From positions 1 to 63,418 of the forward strand of contig SIRW01000053.1 of the NCBI GenBank assembly GCA_004366205.1: DNA of 63,418 bases, read 5' to 3'. Both the position numbers and the translations under genes were made by a program. Shown here in pieces: positions 51,903-59,410 of the stretch; the stretch's first letter is position 1; every line of letters starts with the position of its first letter. Source of the stretch: Actinomycetota bacterium. GTDB taxonomy: Bacteria; Actinomycetota; Acidimicrobiia; Acidimicrobiales; CADCSY01. The notes under the pieces are model-generated. The model did not search any database, was not told the DNA's origin, and worked only from the letters and a program-made list of their open reading frames with translations.

Positions 51903-53303
51903 ATGGGGGAAAGCTTGCTCGGCCGGGTCGGCGAGATCCGGGACGCGTTCGAGCTGCTGGTTCGCAAGCACCGGGTGCCGGGCGCGGCCCTGGCCGTGAG
52001 CCACCGCGGCGAGCTCGTCGACGTCGCCACCGGGGTGCTCAACGTCCGCACCGGGCAGCCCGCGACACCCGACTCGGTGTTCCAGATCGGGTCGAACACG
52101 AAGCTACTGACCACCACCCTCGTCATGCAGCTCGTCGATGAGGGCGAAGTCGACCTCGACGCGGCCGTCGTGACCTACCTGCCGGACTTCCGCCTGAAGG
52201 AGCCCGGCGCCGAGCACGTCACGATCCGCCACCTCCTCACCCACACCTCGGGGCTGCCCGGCGACCACTTCGAGGACTACGGCCGGGGCGACGAGGCGAC
52301 CGGCGCCTATGTCGCGTCGCTGGCCGAGCTGCCCTTCGACCACCCCACCGGGGCGCTGTTCTCGTACTGCAACGCCGGGTTCACGACTGCCGGGCACGTG
52401 GCCGAGGTGGTGACGGGCTCGCCGTTCCGGCAGCTCCTCGTGGAGCGGATCGCCCGGCCGCTGCGCCTTCGATCCCTCACCACGGCCCTCGACGAGATGT
52501 TCGCCCTGCCGACTGCGGTCGGGCACGTGCTCCTCGACGGTGAGATCCGGGTCCACCCGCAACCCGTCTTCGGCTGGTCGTCCACCCCGGCGGGGTCGAT
52601 GACGGTCGCGACGGCCGCCGAGCTCGCCCGCTTCGCGGCCGTGCTCCTGGCCGGTGGGGTGGCACCTGACGGGTCCACCCGGCTCCTGTCAGCCGAGTCG
52701 GCGGCGGCGATGCTGCGTCACGAGGTCGACCGCCCGCTGTCGACCGACGCCACGGCGATGGGCCAGGGCCTGGGGTGGCGGCTCGAGACGTGGACGGGCA
52801 AGCAGGCCGCCGGTCACGGCGGGGCGACCATGGGCCAGCTGTCGTTCCTGCAGACGATCCCCGGGGACGAGCTCGTCGTCGTGCTGCTGACGAACTCGGG
52901 CTCGACGTCGTTCGCGCTCTGGGACGAGCTCGGCAACTGGCTGTTCGACGAGCTGGCCGGTGTGCGCATGGCCGGCAACCCCCCGGCCGCCGACCCGCCG
53001 CCCGATCTGGACCTCGACCGCTACGTCGGCACGTACCGGCGGGCTGGCGTCGAGTACGAGGTGCGGGCCGACGACGAGGGCCTGCTGCTCGACCAGCACC
53101 TTCGCACTCCGATGGCTCGACCCGCCGAGGATCCCTCCGGCCTGCGGCTCCGTCCGGTCGACCCCGAGCGGTTCCTCGTGACGCTCCAGGGCCGGACGTT
53201 CACGCTCGTGTTCGTCGACTTCGTGCGGGGCCGCCCCCGCTACCTGCACGACGGCCGCGCCGCCCGCCGGGCCCGCACCCGCCGACAGCGCCGGGGTGCT
53301 TGA
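51903..53303 (+). CDS. Class C beta-lactamase-family serine hydrolase
   Basis: This 466-aa protein has the penicillin-recognition fold. SxxK is SNTK (IGSNTKLLTTTLVMQ), YxN is YCN (FSYCNAGF), and the third motif is HGG (AGHGGATMG), used in place of KTG in many esterases of this family. A lipocalin-like C-terminal domain (about 370-455) follows. There is no signal peptide, so it is likely a cytoplasmic esterase or peptidase and not a secreted lactamase. Its stop codon overlaps the MerR-type promoter of the next gene. Confidence 0.88.
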   Translation: MGESLLGRVGEIRDAFELLVRKHRVPGAALAVSHRGELVDVATGVLNVRTGQPATPDSVFQIGSNTKLLTTTLVMQLVDEGEVDLDAAVVTYLPDFRLKEPGAEHVTIRHLLTHTSGLPGDHFEDYGRGDEATGAYVASLAELPFDHPTGALFSYCNAGFTTAGHVAEVVTGSPFRQLLVERIARPLRLRSLTTALDEMFALPTAVGHVLLDGEIRVHPQPVFGWSSTPAGSMTVATAAELARFAAVLLAGGVAPDGSTRLLSAESAAAMLRHEVDRPLSTDATAMGQGLGWRLETWTGKQAAGHGGATMGQLSFLQTIPGDELVVVLLTNSGSTSFALWDELGNWLFDELAGVRMAGNPPAADPPPDLDLDRYVGTYRRAGVEYEVRADDEGLLLDQHLRTPMARPAEDPSGLRLRPVDPERFLVTLQGRTFTLVFVDFVRGRPRYLHDGRAARRARTRRQRRGA

Positions 53304-53330
53304 CTTCAAGTTCGCTTGAAGTCGTAGGTT
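53300..53330 (+). promoter_or_regulatory. MerR-family-type promoter with 19-bp spacer and dyad
   Basis: TTGACT (53300-53305) and TAGGTT (53325-53330) are separated by 19 bp. GACTTCAAG-TTCG-CTTGAAGTC (53302-53323), a perfect dyad with 9-bp arms, sits across the -35 and the spacer. The overlong spacer with a centred dyad is the hallmark of promoters twisted by MerR/SoxR-family activators. No MerR gene adjoins it. Confidence 0.75.
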
Positions 53331-53337
53331 CCTGGCC

Positions 53338-53385
53338 GTGAGCCGGCATCTCCGGGTTGCGGTCCGCCAGCGCAGGACACGCTGA
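53338..53385 (+). CDS. Possible leaderless 15-aa upstream ORF
   Basis: A GTG 7 nt after the -10 box opens a 15-codon ORF (MSRHLRVAVRQRRTR) that ends TGATG, overlapping the oxidoreductase start by one base. Its placement suggests a leaderless leader peptide that couples translation to the downstream gene. It is Arg-rich and lacks the Cys run of known actinobacterial attenuators. It could also be chance. Confidence 0.35.
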   Translation: MSRHLRVAVRQRRTR

Positions 53386-54278
53386 TGCGTGCGATCGTCC
53401 AGCGGGCCTTCGGCGGTCCCGAGCAGCTGCGCCCCGAGACCGTCGACGACCCGGTCCCGGACGCCGGGGAGGTGCTCGTGGACGTCGAGGCTGCCGGCGT
53501 CCACGTCGTCGACACCTGGATCCGCGCCGGCGAGCCGTTCGGGCCGACCGGTGCGGCTGAGCTGCCCACGGTCCCGGGTCGGGAGGTGGCCGGGCAGGCG
53601 GCGGGCCGCCCGGTGGTGGCGCACCTCGGGTTCGCCGGCGGCGGCTACGCCGAGCGCACCGCTGTCCCCGTCGAGGCCCTCCACGAGCTACCCTCGGGCA
53701 CCGACCCGGCCGATGCCGTCGCCATGATCGGCACCGGTCGCACAGCCCTGCTCCTCCTCGAGCAGGCCGAGCTCACCAGCGACGACGTCGTCGTCGTGAC
53801 GGCGGCAGCTGGGGGGCTGGGCGTGCTGCTCCTGCAAGCGGCCCGCAACGCCGGCGCGGCTGCGATCGGTTTGGCCAGCACCGCCAAGCTGCCCGTCGTG
53901 GCCGCCTTCGGGGCCCGCCCCGTCGACTACACCGATCCCGCCTGGCCGCGCCTCGTGCACGAGAAGCCCACGCTGCTGTTCGACGGTGTGGGCGGCGCGG
54001 CCGGCCGCGCCGCCGCCGAGTTGCTCACTCCCGGAGGGCGTGTGGTCTCCTACGGGTGGGCCGCCGGGGATCCCGCCGACTACGACGGGCTGGAGTTGGA
54101 CGTCCGGCGGCTGCAGAGGCCCGCCGATCTTCGTCCCTACGAGTCCGCCGCTCTGGCGGCGCTGGCCACCGGCGAGCTGCGCCCCCTCGTCACCAGCTTT
54201 CCCCTGGAAGCCGCCGGCGCCGCCCACGCCGCCTTGGAGGCACGGGCGACGGTGGGCAAGGTCGTCCTCCGGGCCTGA
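53385..54278 (+). CDS. Zinc-type alcohol dehydrogenase-like quinone oxidoreductase
   Basis: This 297-aa MDR-superfamily enzyme has a GroES-like N-terminus (PDAGEVLVDVEAAGVHVVDT, then TVPGREVAGQAAG) and a Rossmann domain with VVVVTAAAGGLGVLLLQAA. It lacks the structural-zinc cysteine cluster, so it belongs to the NADPH:quinone reductase group. Control by a MerR-type promoter with a dyad suggests induction by a reactive compound or redox stress. ATG 53385 overlaps the stop of the small upstream ORF. Confidence 0.85.
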   Translation: MRAIVQRAFGGPEQLRPETVDDPVPDAGEVLVDVEAAGVHVVDTWIRAGEPFGPTGAAELPTVPGREVAGQAAGRPVVAHLGFAGGGYAERTAVPVEALHELPSGTDPADAVAMIGTGRTALLLLEQAELTSDDVVVVTAAAGGLGVLLLQAARNAGAAAIGLASTAKLPVVAAFGARPVDYTDPAWPRLVHEKPTLLFDGVGGAAGRAAAELLTPGGRVVSYGWAAGDPADYDGLELDVRRLQRPADLRPYESAALAALATGELRPLVTSFPLEAAGAAHAALEARATVGKVVLRA

Positions 54279-54347
54279 AGGCCCACCGCCCTGGCCCTGC
54301 GGCCCCGCCTGGCCGACGGCGGTGCCACCCCGGTGGGTGCCCCCGGT

Positions 54348-54764
54348 TCAGGAGTGGACGGTGAAGGCCTGGCGGCGCTGGTGACCGAACCGGTAGATCG
54401 AGTAGTCGCGGTCGAAGGAGAGCGCCTCGTGGACGCCGAGGCGCACCATGACCGACCAGCTTGTTCGGTCCACGATGGAGAAGTCCTGGTCGGGGAGCGC
54501 TGCCCTCGTCGCCGCCGCGACCTCCAGATCGGACAGCAGCGTGCTCTCGATGCGTGCGATGCCGGTGCGGATCCCGTCGACGAGTTGTTCCGCGACACGT
54601 ACTCCGAGACGGTTGGCCGCGAGGTACCAGGTCTCCACGAGGACGTGATCCGTCGTCAGGAGTCGTCCGGCATGCTGCTCGAGGAGCGCCGCCGCCCGCT
54701 CGTGGCTGCGGTCGTCACGATCGGCAGCGGCATACCACACCGACGTGTCGACGAAGACCGTCAT
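54348..54764 (-). CDS. vapC: PIN-domain toxin (VapC)
   Basis: This 138-aa PIN-domain ribonuclease has TVFVDTSVWYAA, TTDHVLVETWYLA, IVDRTSWSVMVRLGV and LSFDRDYSIYRFG, which supply the acidic metal-binding residues. It starts 4 nt inside the upstream RHH antitoxin stop, typical of vapBC. It converges on the quinone oxidoreductase gene. The codon use is less GC-saturated than in the metabolic genes to the left. Confidence 0.9.
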   Translation of the reverse strand: MTVFVDTSVWYAAADRDDRSHERAAALLEQHAGRLLTTDHVLVETWYLAANRLGVRVAEQLVDGIRTGIARIESTLLSDLEVAAATRAALPDQDFSIVDRTSWSVMVRLGVHEALSFDRDYSIYRFGHQRRQAFTVHS

Positions 54765-55006
54765 CCCACGGCCGGCGACCGGCTCGCGAACGCCTCGGCC
54801 ACGGCACGCTTGCCTTCCGCCGCGATGTCGCTGCCACCGGAACCACCGATCCCGACGATGGCGTGCGGTGACGCCGCCGGCGCGACGCCCGCAAGGTCCT
54901 CGTCGACCAGCCGGCGGATGTACTCGGCCAGCGTGATGCCGAGGCTCGCCGCCTTCTGCTTCGCACGGGCGTGCTGCTCGGCGGTGAGCGCAATCTGCGT
55001 TCTCAT
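54761..55006 (-). CDS. vapB: Ribbon-helix-helix antitoxin
   Basis: This 81-aa protein has an RHH/CopG-like N-terminus (MRTQIALTAEQHARAKQKA, then LAEYIRRLVDED) and a Gly/Ala-rich tail that would wrap the toxin. It is first in the vapBC operon and overlaps vapC by 4 nt. The ATG at 55006 follows a TATGCT box by 8 nt. Confidence 0.85.
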   Translation of the reverse strand: MRTQIALTAEQHARAKQKAASLGITLAEYIRRLVDEDLAGVAPAASPHAIVGIGGSGGSDIAAEGKRAVAEAFASRSPAVG

Positions 55007-55014
55007 GATGGAAC

Positions 55015-55020
55015 AGCATA
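55015..55020 (-). promoter_or_regulatory. -10 box TATGCT for vapBC
   Basis: On the minus strand TATGCT lies 8 nt before the ATG at 55006. Confidence 0.5.
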
Positions 55021-55090
55021 ACAGCACCGGCGCGCCGAGCCTCAGGCCGGTCGCCGGGCTACGGCGGTGGAAGGCCGGTCGCCGCCTGGA

Positions 55091-55186
55091 CATCTGGTCA
55101 ACAACGCCGGGATCGGCGGCACCGAGCCCCTCGAGGTGACGGTCGACACCTGGAACAAGCTCGTCGCCGTCACCCAGACCAGCGTG
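55091..55186 (+). pseudogene. Fragment of a short-chain dehydrogenase gene
   Basis: A 32-codon stretch reads HLVNNAGIGGTEPLEVTVD and then TWNKLVAVTQTSV, the NNAG motif and following helix of a classical SDR. Nothing before or after it belongs to the family. The 372-nt gap between the RHH antitoxin and the Phd-like antitoxin holds only this remnant and the promoter of the latter. It marks past insertion or deletion in this accessory region. Confidence 0.65.
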
Positions 55187-55348
55187 CCGAGCGAGTCGCA
55201 GGGCCCAGATGTTGGGGGCACGTGCCTGCCAGGCGGACCGGGGCGTGCAATGGGGACGATCACGTGATCGCCACGACGGTAGGAGGCGACGATCTGTCGC
55301 CGAGCCCAGCGGCGTTCAGCAGTGCGCCTCCGCTCGCTCTTGGGGCGG

Positions 55349-55379
55349 TGTGGTCACGATTGCTAGTAGAGTGACCACA
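55349..55379 (+). promoter_or_regulatory. Operator and leaderless promoter of the Phd/VapC module
   Basis: TGTGGTCAC (55349-55357) and GTGACCACA (55371-55379) form perfect 9-bp inverted arms around 13 nt containing the -10 region. TAGAGT (55367-55372) lies 6 nt before ATG 55379. The dyad overlaps both the -10 and the start, as expected for autorepression by the antitoxin. Confidence 0.7.
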
Positions 55380-55636
55380 TGGACGTCGCCGTGCGTGAGC
55401 TGAAGGCGAAGCTGTCCGCGTACCTCCAGCGCGCGGCTGCCGGGGAGCTCATCACGGTCACCGACCGCGGGCGGCCGGTGGCGGTCCTGGGACCGCCCAT
55501 CAACGCTGTCGATCTGGACGCCGCCGCAGCGGCGGGCTGGCTGACTCGAGCGAGCAGGAAGGGCCTCCGTCCGATCCGTCGCTTCGAGGCGGCCCGTCCG
55601 GTGCAGGACGCATTGGACGAGGATCGTTCCGAGTGA
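55379..55636 (+). CDS. Phd/YefM-family antitoxin
   Basis: This 85-aa protein has a Phd-type N-terminus, VAVRELKAKLSAYLQRAAAG then ITVTDRGRPVAVLGP, which dimerises and binds the operator. The C-terminal half is the toxin-binding tail. It overlaps the downstream PIN toxin gene by 4 nt (GTGA). Confidence 0.9.
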   Translation: MDVAVRELKAKLSAYLQRAAAGELITVTDRGRPVAVLGPPINAVDLDAAAAAGWLTRASRKGLRPIRRFEAARPVQDALDEDRSE

Positions 55637-56034
55637 CGACCTACGTCGACACAAGCGCGCTGCTCAAGCGCTACGTCGACGAAGCGGATTCGGAGCGGGC
55701 GGTCGAGCTGCTCATGAGCGATCCCGAGCTGGTGACGGGGCGGCACACGGTCGTCGAGGTGCGTCGCAACCTCTCCCGCTTGCTGGCGGCAACGGCCGCG
55801 ACCGCAGCGCGCAAGGCCTTCGCCGAAGACCTCTCGGCGGTGTCGATCGTCGAGCTCGACGCGGCCACGTGCGAGCTGGCGGCGACGATCGCGGAGCAGA
55901 CCGGCGTTCGGACACTCGATGCCCTCCACCTCGGCGCCGCGCGACGCATCGGGACTGCGATCACCTTCCTCACCTTCGATGCTCGTCAGGCACAGGCCGC
56001 GCGCTCGCTCGGCTTCGCGGTCGCCGGCGCCTGA
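55633..56034 (+). CDS. vapC: PIN-domain toxin (VapC)
   Basis: This 133-aa PIN ribonuclease has active-site segments TTYVDTSALLKRYVDEAD, VVEVRRNLSRLL, RTLDALHLGAAR and FLTFDARQAQAA. It is translated from GTG 55633 inside the antitoxin stop. It is the third toxin-antitoxin module in 5 kb and directly precedes the integrase remnant. Confidence 0.9.
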   Translation: MTTYVDTSALLKRYVDEADSERAVELLMSDPELVTGRHTVVEVRRNLSRLLAATAATAARKAFAEDLSAVSIVELDAATCELAATIAEQTGVRTLDALHLGAARRIGTAITFLTFDARQAQAARSLGFAVAGA

Positions 56035-56141
56035 ACCGATCGCAGCGTCAGCCTTGGACACATTGGTGTGCGTGAGCGCCGCCTTCTACCGATCCTTCCA
56101 CCGGCGTCGCGACCGTCGCGAGCGCCGAGAGGAGGACACCG

Positions 56142-56795
56142 ATGAAGGGCTACGTCACCCGAAAGGGCAACCGCTGGTGCGCAGTGGCCTACGAGGGCAC
56201 CGATCCGGTGACCGGCAAGGAACGCCACAGCTGGCACGCTGCTGGTCCGAACCGAGCCGACGCTGAGCGCTTGGCCGCCCGACTCGCAAGCGAGCTCGAA
56301 GGGCGCAACGACGAGGTGCGAGGCCTCACCTTCGGCGCGTTCCTCACGTCGCGATGGCTTCCCGGCAAGCGGCTCGTGCTCGCCGAGACGACCTACATCG
56401 GGTACCGACGCAACGTCGAGAACCACGTCCTGCCGACGCTCGGCCGGATCCGTCTCCGGCGCCTGCGCCACCACCGGGGCCTGGTCGGCGTCGACTACGA
56501 GCTGCGCGAGACGCGCGGCAAGACGCCGCGCTCCCGCAGGCGCATCCACCTCGACACCACCACGGTCGGCGTCCTGATCGCGTGGCGGGGCTGGCAGCGC
56601 GCCGAACAAACTGCAGCGGGCATCGAACACCGCCGGAGAGGATGTCCTGCTGGTCGTGGAACTTGGTGGCGGCCTCCTGATGGATCATACGGTCAGGCTG
56701 TAACAGCCATGGTGGACGGGTTCTCGGTGCCGACGGTGTGGCGGAGGGTTGCGGCGAGCTGGGGGAAGGTGGGGACGGCATGCTCTGAAACGTGA
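56142..56795 (+). pseudogene. Internally deleted tyrosine-recombinase (integrase) gene
   Basis: The ATG at 56142 follows GAGAGGAGG. Residues 1-111 match the N-terminal arm-binding and core-binding region of actinobacterial phage/ICE integrases (KGYVTRKGNRWCAVAYEG and TYIGYRRNVENHVLPTLG). At about residue 112 the sequence jumps to a segment from the catalytic domain (VDYELRETRGKT, RRRIHLDTTTVGVL). The intervening 150 or so residues and the whole C-terminus with the RHR-Y residues are absent, and residues after about 163 have no family similarity. It cannot be active. Confidence 0.8.
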
Positions 56796-57175
56796 CAGCC
56801 GATTGCCTCGTCGACACCTATCAGGAGGTCATGGGCGGCGCGCCGTCCAGGGTCGCGCAGCACGAACCACGCCTCGTTGGCGAGGGCCATCTGGCGTTGG
56901 ACACCGCCTTCGCGAGCAAGGTCGCGTACTTCGCTTCCTTCGACCGTGATCGAGGACGTGGACCACTCATCGCCGACCTCAATACGGCATGGGCCCTCTG
57001 GGCGCTCGCTGCGATCTGGGACAGCCGGAGCCGCGCTGCTCTGTACGCGGACTACGTGGCGTGGGCGGAACGGTGGGCCGCCGACCTGAACTGTCGACCC
57101 GACGACGTCGAACGCGCGCTCTTCATCATCGGGCCTTCGATCCGCCGCATCTGGAAGCAGCTGCGCCGCGCTTGA
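56792..57175 (+). CDS. Possible truncated OGG-fold-like protein
   Basis: This 127-aa product starts at a GTG that overlaps the end of the integrase remnant. The stretch LALDTAFASKVAYFASFDRD followed by GRGPLIADLNTAWALWAL recalls the helix-hairpin-like core of 8-oxoguanine-glycosylase-fold (OGG) proteins found in accessory gene islands. The match is weak. Such proteins are usually over 200 aa, so this may be only a C-terminal fragment joined to foreign sequence. Whether it is expressed is uncertain. Confidence 0.4.
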   Translation: MTADCLVDTYQEVMGGAPSRVAQHEPRLVGEGHLALDTAFASKVAYFASFDRDRGRGPLIADLNTAWALWALAAIWDSRSRAALYADYVAWAERWAADLNCRPDDVERALFIIGPSIRRIWKQLRRA

Positions 57176-57199
57176 CGAGTAGCGGACTCGACGTACGTT
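57172..57199 (+). promoter_or_regulatory. Promoter of the four-gene cassette
   Basis: TTGACG (57172-57177) and TACGTT (57194-57199) are separated by 16 bp. ATG 57208 follows 8 nt later, so transcription would be leaderless or nearly so. The -35 begins on the last base before the stop codon of the upstream gene. Confidence 0.55.
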
Positions 57200-57207
57200 C
57201 CCTCACT

Positions 57208-57396
57208 ATGCGGAGGGCAACCGGGCTCACCGACGAGCGGCTCGCATCGCTCTACCAGGCCGATGGCTTCGGCGGTGAGAAGACGATGCGCGCCAAGGTC
57301 ATCCGCGAGTTGATCGACGAGATCCGGGCCCTGCGACACGAACTCGAGAATCGTCACCTCGCCACAGGTCAACAAGGTATGGAGCGTCCGCCGTAG
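57208..57396 (+). CDS. Small helical protein, first gene of the cassette
   Basis: This 62-aa product is not a recognised family. It has a short N-terminal helix region (TGLTDERLASLYQADG) and a charged amphipathic helix (VIRELIDEIRALRHELENRH) suitable for coiled-coil contacts. A good promoter sits directly before its ATG, and the next gene starts 54 nt after its stop on the same strand. It could be a regulator or small antitoxin-like partner of the cassette. Confidence 0.45.
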   Translation: MRRATGLTDERLASLYQADGFGGEKTMRAKVIRELIDEIRALRHELENRHLATGQQGMERPP

Positions 57397-57450
57397 CGGT
57401 CGAACGTGCCCCACGAACTTCGTCACACCGCCTGCGTACGGTGGTTGGTG

Positions 57451-58167
57451 ATGGAGTGGACCGACCGATCGGTGCTCGAAGCGGCTTCGTGGCGCCTCGC
57501 GAGTGAGTTGGCGCGCCGTCATCCCGACACCCTCCGTCTGATCCGAGCGCACCCTGGTGGCGGCCAGTACGACTGCCTGTGGCTCCTGCCAACGGCCGGA
57601 GACAAGGGCGACGTGCAGCTGAATCGGCACGGAACGATCCATGTGATCGAACGTTTCGACGGACGCCCCGTCGAGGAGTTCACGTCGGTGGAGTGGGACG
57701 AGTACCTGCGAGCTGACCCCCGTGAGTTCCTGCACCGCTTGGAGACCGCAGCGGGGCTGCCTGTTCCACAGCACGTCCCGGCCGCCACGCCAGCCACCCT
57801 CACCTATCGCCTGCTCGCGGCCATCGCCGCGACCGCGGTGAAGTCGGTGCACCCGATCGACATCCAACTCGGCTTCATCGACTCTTCCGGTTATGGCGCC
57901 GGACCGAACGACGCACTCACCGCCTTCGCGGCGATCCCCGCCGAACTGTTGCGACCTCGGGATGACGACCTGTTCGGCGAGGCTGGCTACCGGTTCTGGA
58001 TCGTCCTCCGCGACGGCGTGCCCGTTCTCGCGTTCGAGCAGCGCGAGGGACTCGCCTGGACGCCACATCACGCCGTGGGGTTCCCGCTGATGAGCCTCTA
58101 TGAGGAGTCACGTCGGCACCTGCTCGTGACCGCGCTCAAGCTCCTCCGGAAGGTGGATCACGTGTGA
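57451..58167 (+). CDS. Uncharacterised 238-aa protein, possibly a TY-Chap-like chaperone
   Basis: The N-terminus (SWRLASELARRHPDTLRLIR, then HPGGGQYDCLWLL) recalls putative peptide chaperones (TY-Chap type) noted in actinobacterial conflict-system loci. This is from memory and should be treated as tentative. The C-terminal half (about 110-235) is an alpha/beta region with no recognised motif. There are no membrane segments or signal peptide. ATG 57451 is used; 45 nt of open frame upstream lack a better start. Its stop overlaps the start of the metallo-hydrolase gene (TGATG), so the two are translationally coupled. Confidence 0.6.
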   Translation: MEWTDRSVLEAASWRLASELARRHPDTLRLIRAHPGGGQYDCLWLLPTAGDKGDVQLNRHGTIHVIERFDGRPVEEFTSVEWDEYLRADPREFLHRLETAAGLPVPQHVPAATPATLTYRLLAAIAATAVKSVHPIDIQLGFIDSSGYGAGPNDALTAFAAIPAELLRPRDDDLFGEAGYRFWIVLRDGVPVLAFEQREGLAWTPHHAVGFPLMSLYEESRRHLLVTALKLLRKVDHV

Positions 58168-59409
58168 TGCAGGTACGGATCCATCGCGGCGCACACGAGA
58201 TCGGCGGCAACTGCATCGAGGTTGCCGCGGGCCAGGACCGGATCGTGCTCGACCTCGGACGCCCGCTCTCCGCAGGATGGGACGACGTCGTGCCGCTCCC
58301 GGACGTGAGTGGGTTGGCAGCACCGGATCCGACGTTCCACGGCGTCGTCCTCAGCCATCCACACCTCGACCACTACGGCTTAGCGGAGTTGCTCCACTCG
58401 GACGTCTCGGTGTTCCTCGGAGCCGAGGCCGAGCGCGTTCTCAAGGCAGCCGCGTTCTTCTCGCCCATTTCCAAGAGCCCGCGCCTGGCGGGCACGCTCC
58501 AGGACAAGGTCCCGCTCAAGCTTGGACCGTTCACAGTCACGCCCTACCTGACCGATCACTCCGCCTTCGACGCCTACTCGCTGCTCGTCGAGGCAGCGGG
58601 ACGACGCCTCTTCTACACCGGCGACATCCGCGGCCACGGACGCAAGTCGCGGCTGTTCGACCGTCTCGTCGCCGCTGCCCGGGACGTCGATGTCCTGCTG
58701 ATGGAAGGCACCAACGTCCGGGCCGAGGCAACGCCGGCACAGCGGACGACCGAGACCGACGTCGAGAACGATCTCGTCAACACCCTCGCATCGACGCCCG
58801 GACTCGTGGCGGTCTTCTCTTCGGCCCAGAATCTCGACCGCTTGGTCACGGTGTTCCGAGCAGCTCGCCGGTCGGGGCGGACCCTCGTGGTGGATCTCTA
58901 CACCGCGACGGTGGCGACTGCCACGGATCGCCCGTCGATCCCGCAGCCAGGGTTCGAAGGCTTGGCCGTCTACGTGCCGCAACGTCAGCGCCGGCTCGTG
59001 GCAGACTCCAAGGAGTTCGAGCGGGTTGCCGCGGTGGCGGACGTTCGAATGTTCCCAGAGGACCTCGCGACGGAACGAGGGAAGCTCGCCTTCCTCGGAA
59101 CTTCGTCGACTGCGGCCGAACTGGTCGACGCGGGTGGGCTACGCGACGGCGCAGTCGTCTGGTCGCTCTGGGAGGGCTACCTGAAGCAGCCAGCCGGTAC
59201 GCGGCTACGTGACCTGCTCGCCGAGGCCGAGGTCCCGTTGCTTCACCATCACACCCTCGGGACACGCACACGTCGACGATCTCGCTCGGCTCGTTGCTGC
59301 CTTTCCGTCAGCGCGGGTCGTGCCGATTCACTCCGAAGCGACCGATCGGTTCGCTGACCACTTCCCGCGCATCGAGCGCCACGCCGACGGCGAATGGTGG
59401 GCCGTCTGA
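58167..59409 (+). pseudogene. MBL-fold beta-CASP-like hydrolase with a one-base frameshift
   Basis: Up to about residue 363 the frame encodes an RNase J/beta-CASP-like metallo-hydrolase: IHRGAHEIGGNCIEV, LSHPHLDHYGL (H64, H66, D68, H69), YTGDIRGHG (D153) and the beta-CASP-type AVFSSAQNLDRLVTVFRAAR. At the CCC run 59254-59256 one base too many shifts the frame. Removing one C restores HTSGHAHVDDLARLV and PIHSE, the remaining metal ligands, to a stop at 59409 (413 aa). The gene is therefore broken, a sequencing error is present, or the site is a slippery frameshift. It lies between coupled partner genes. Confidence 0.8.
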
Positions 59410-59410
59410 C

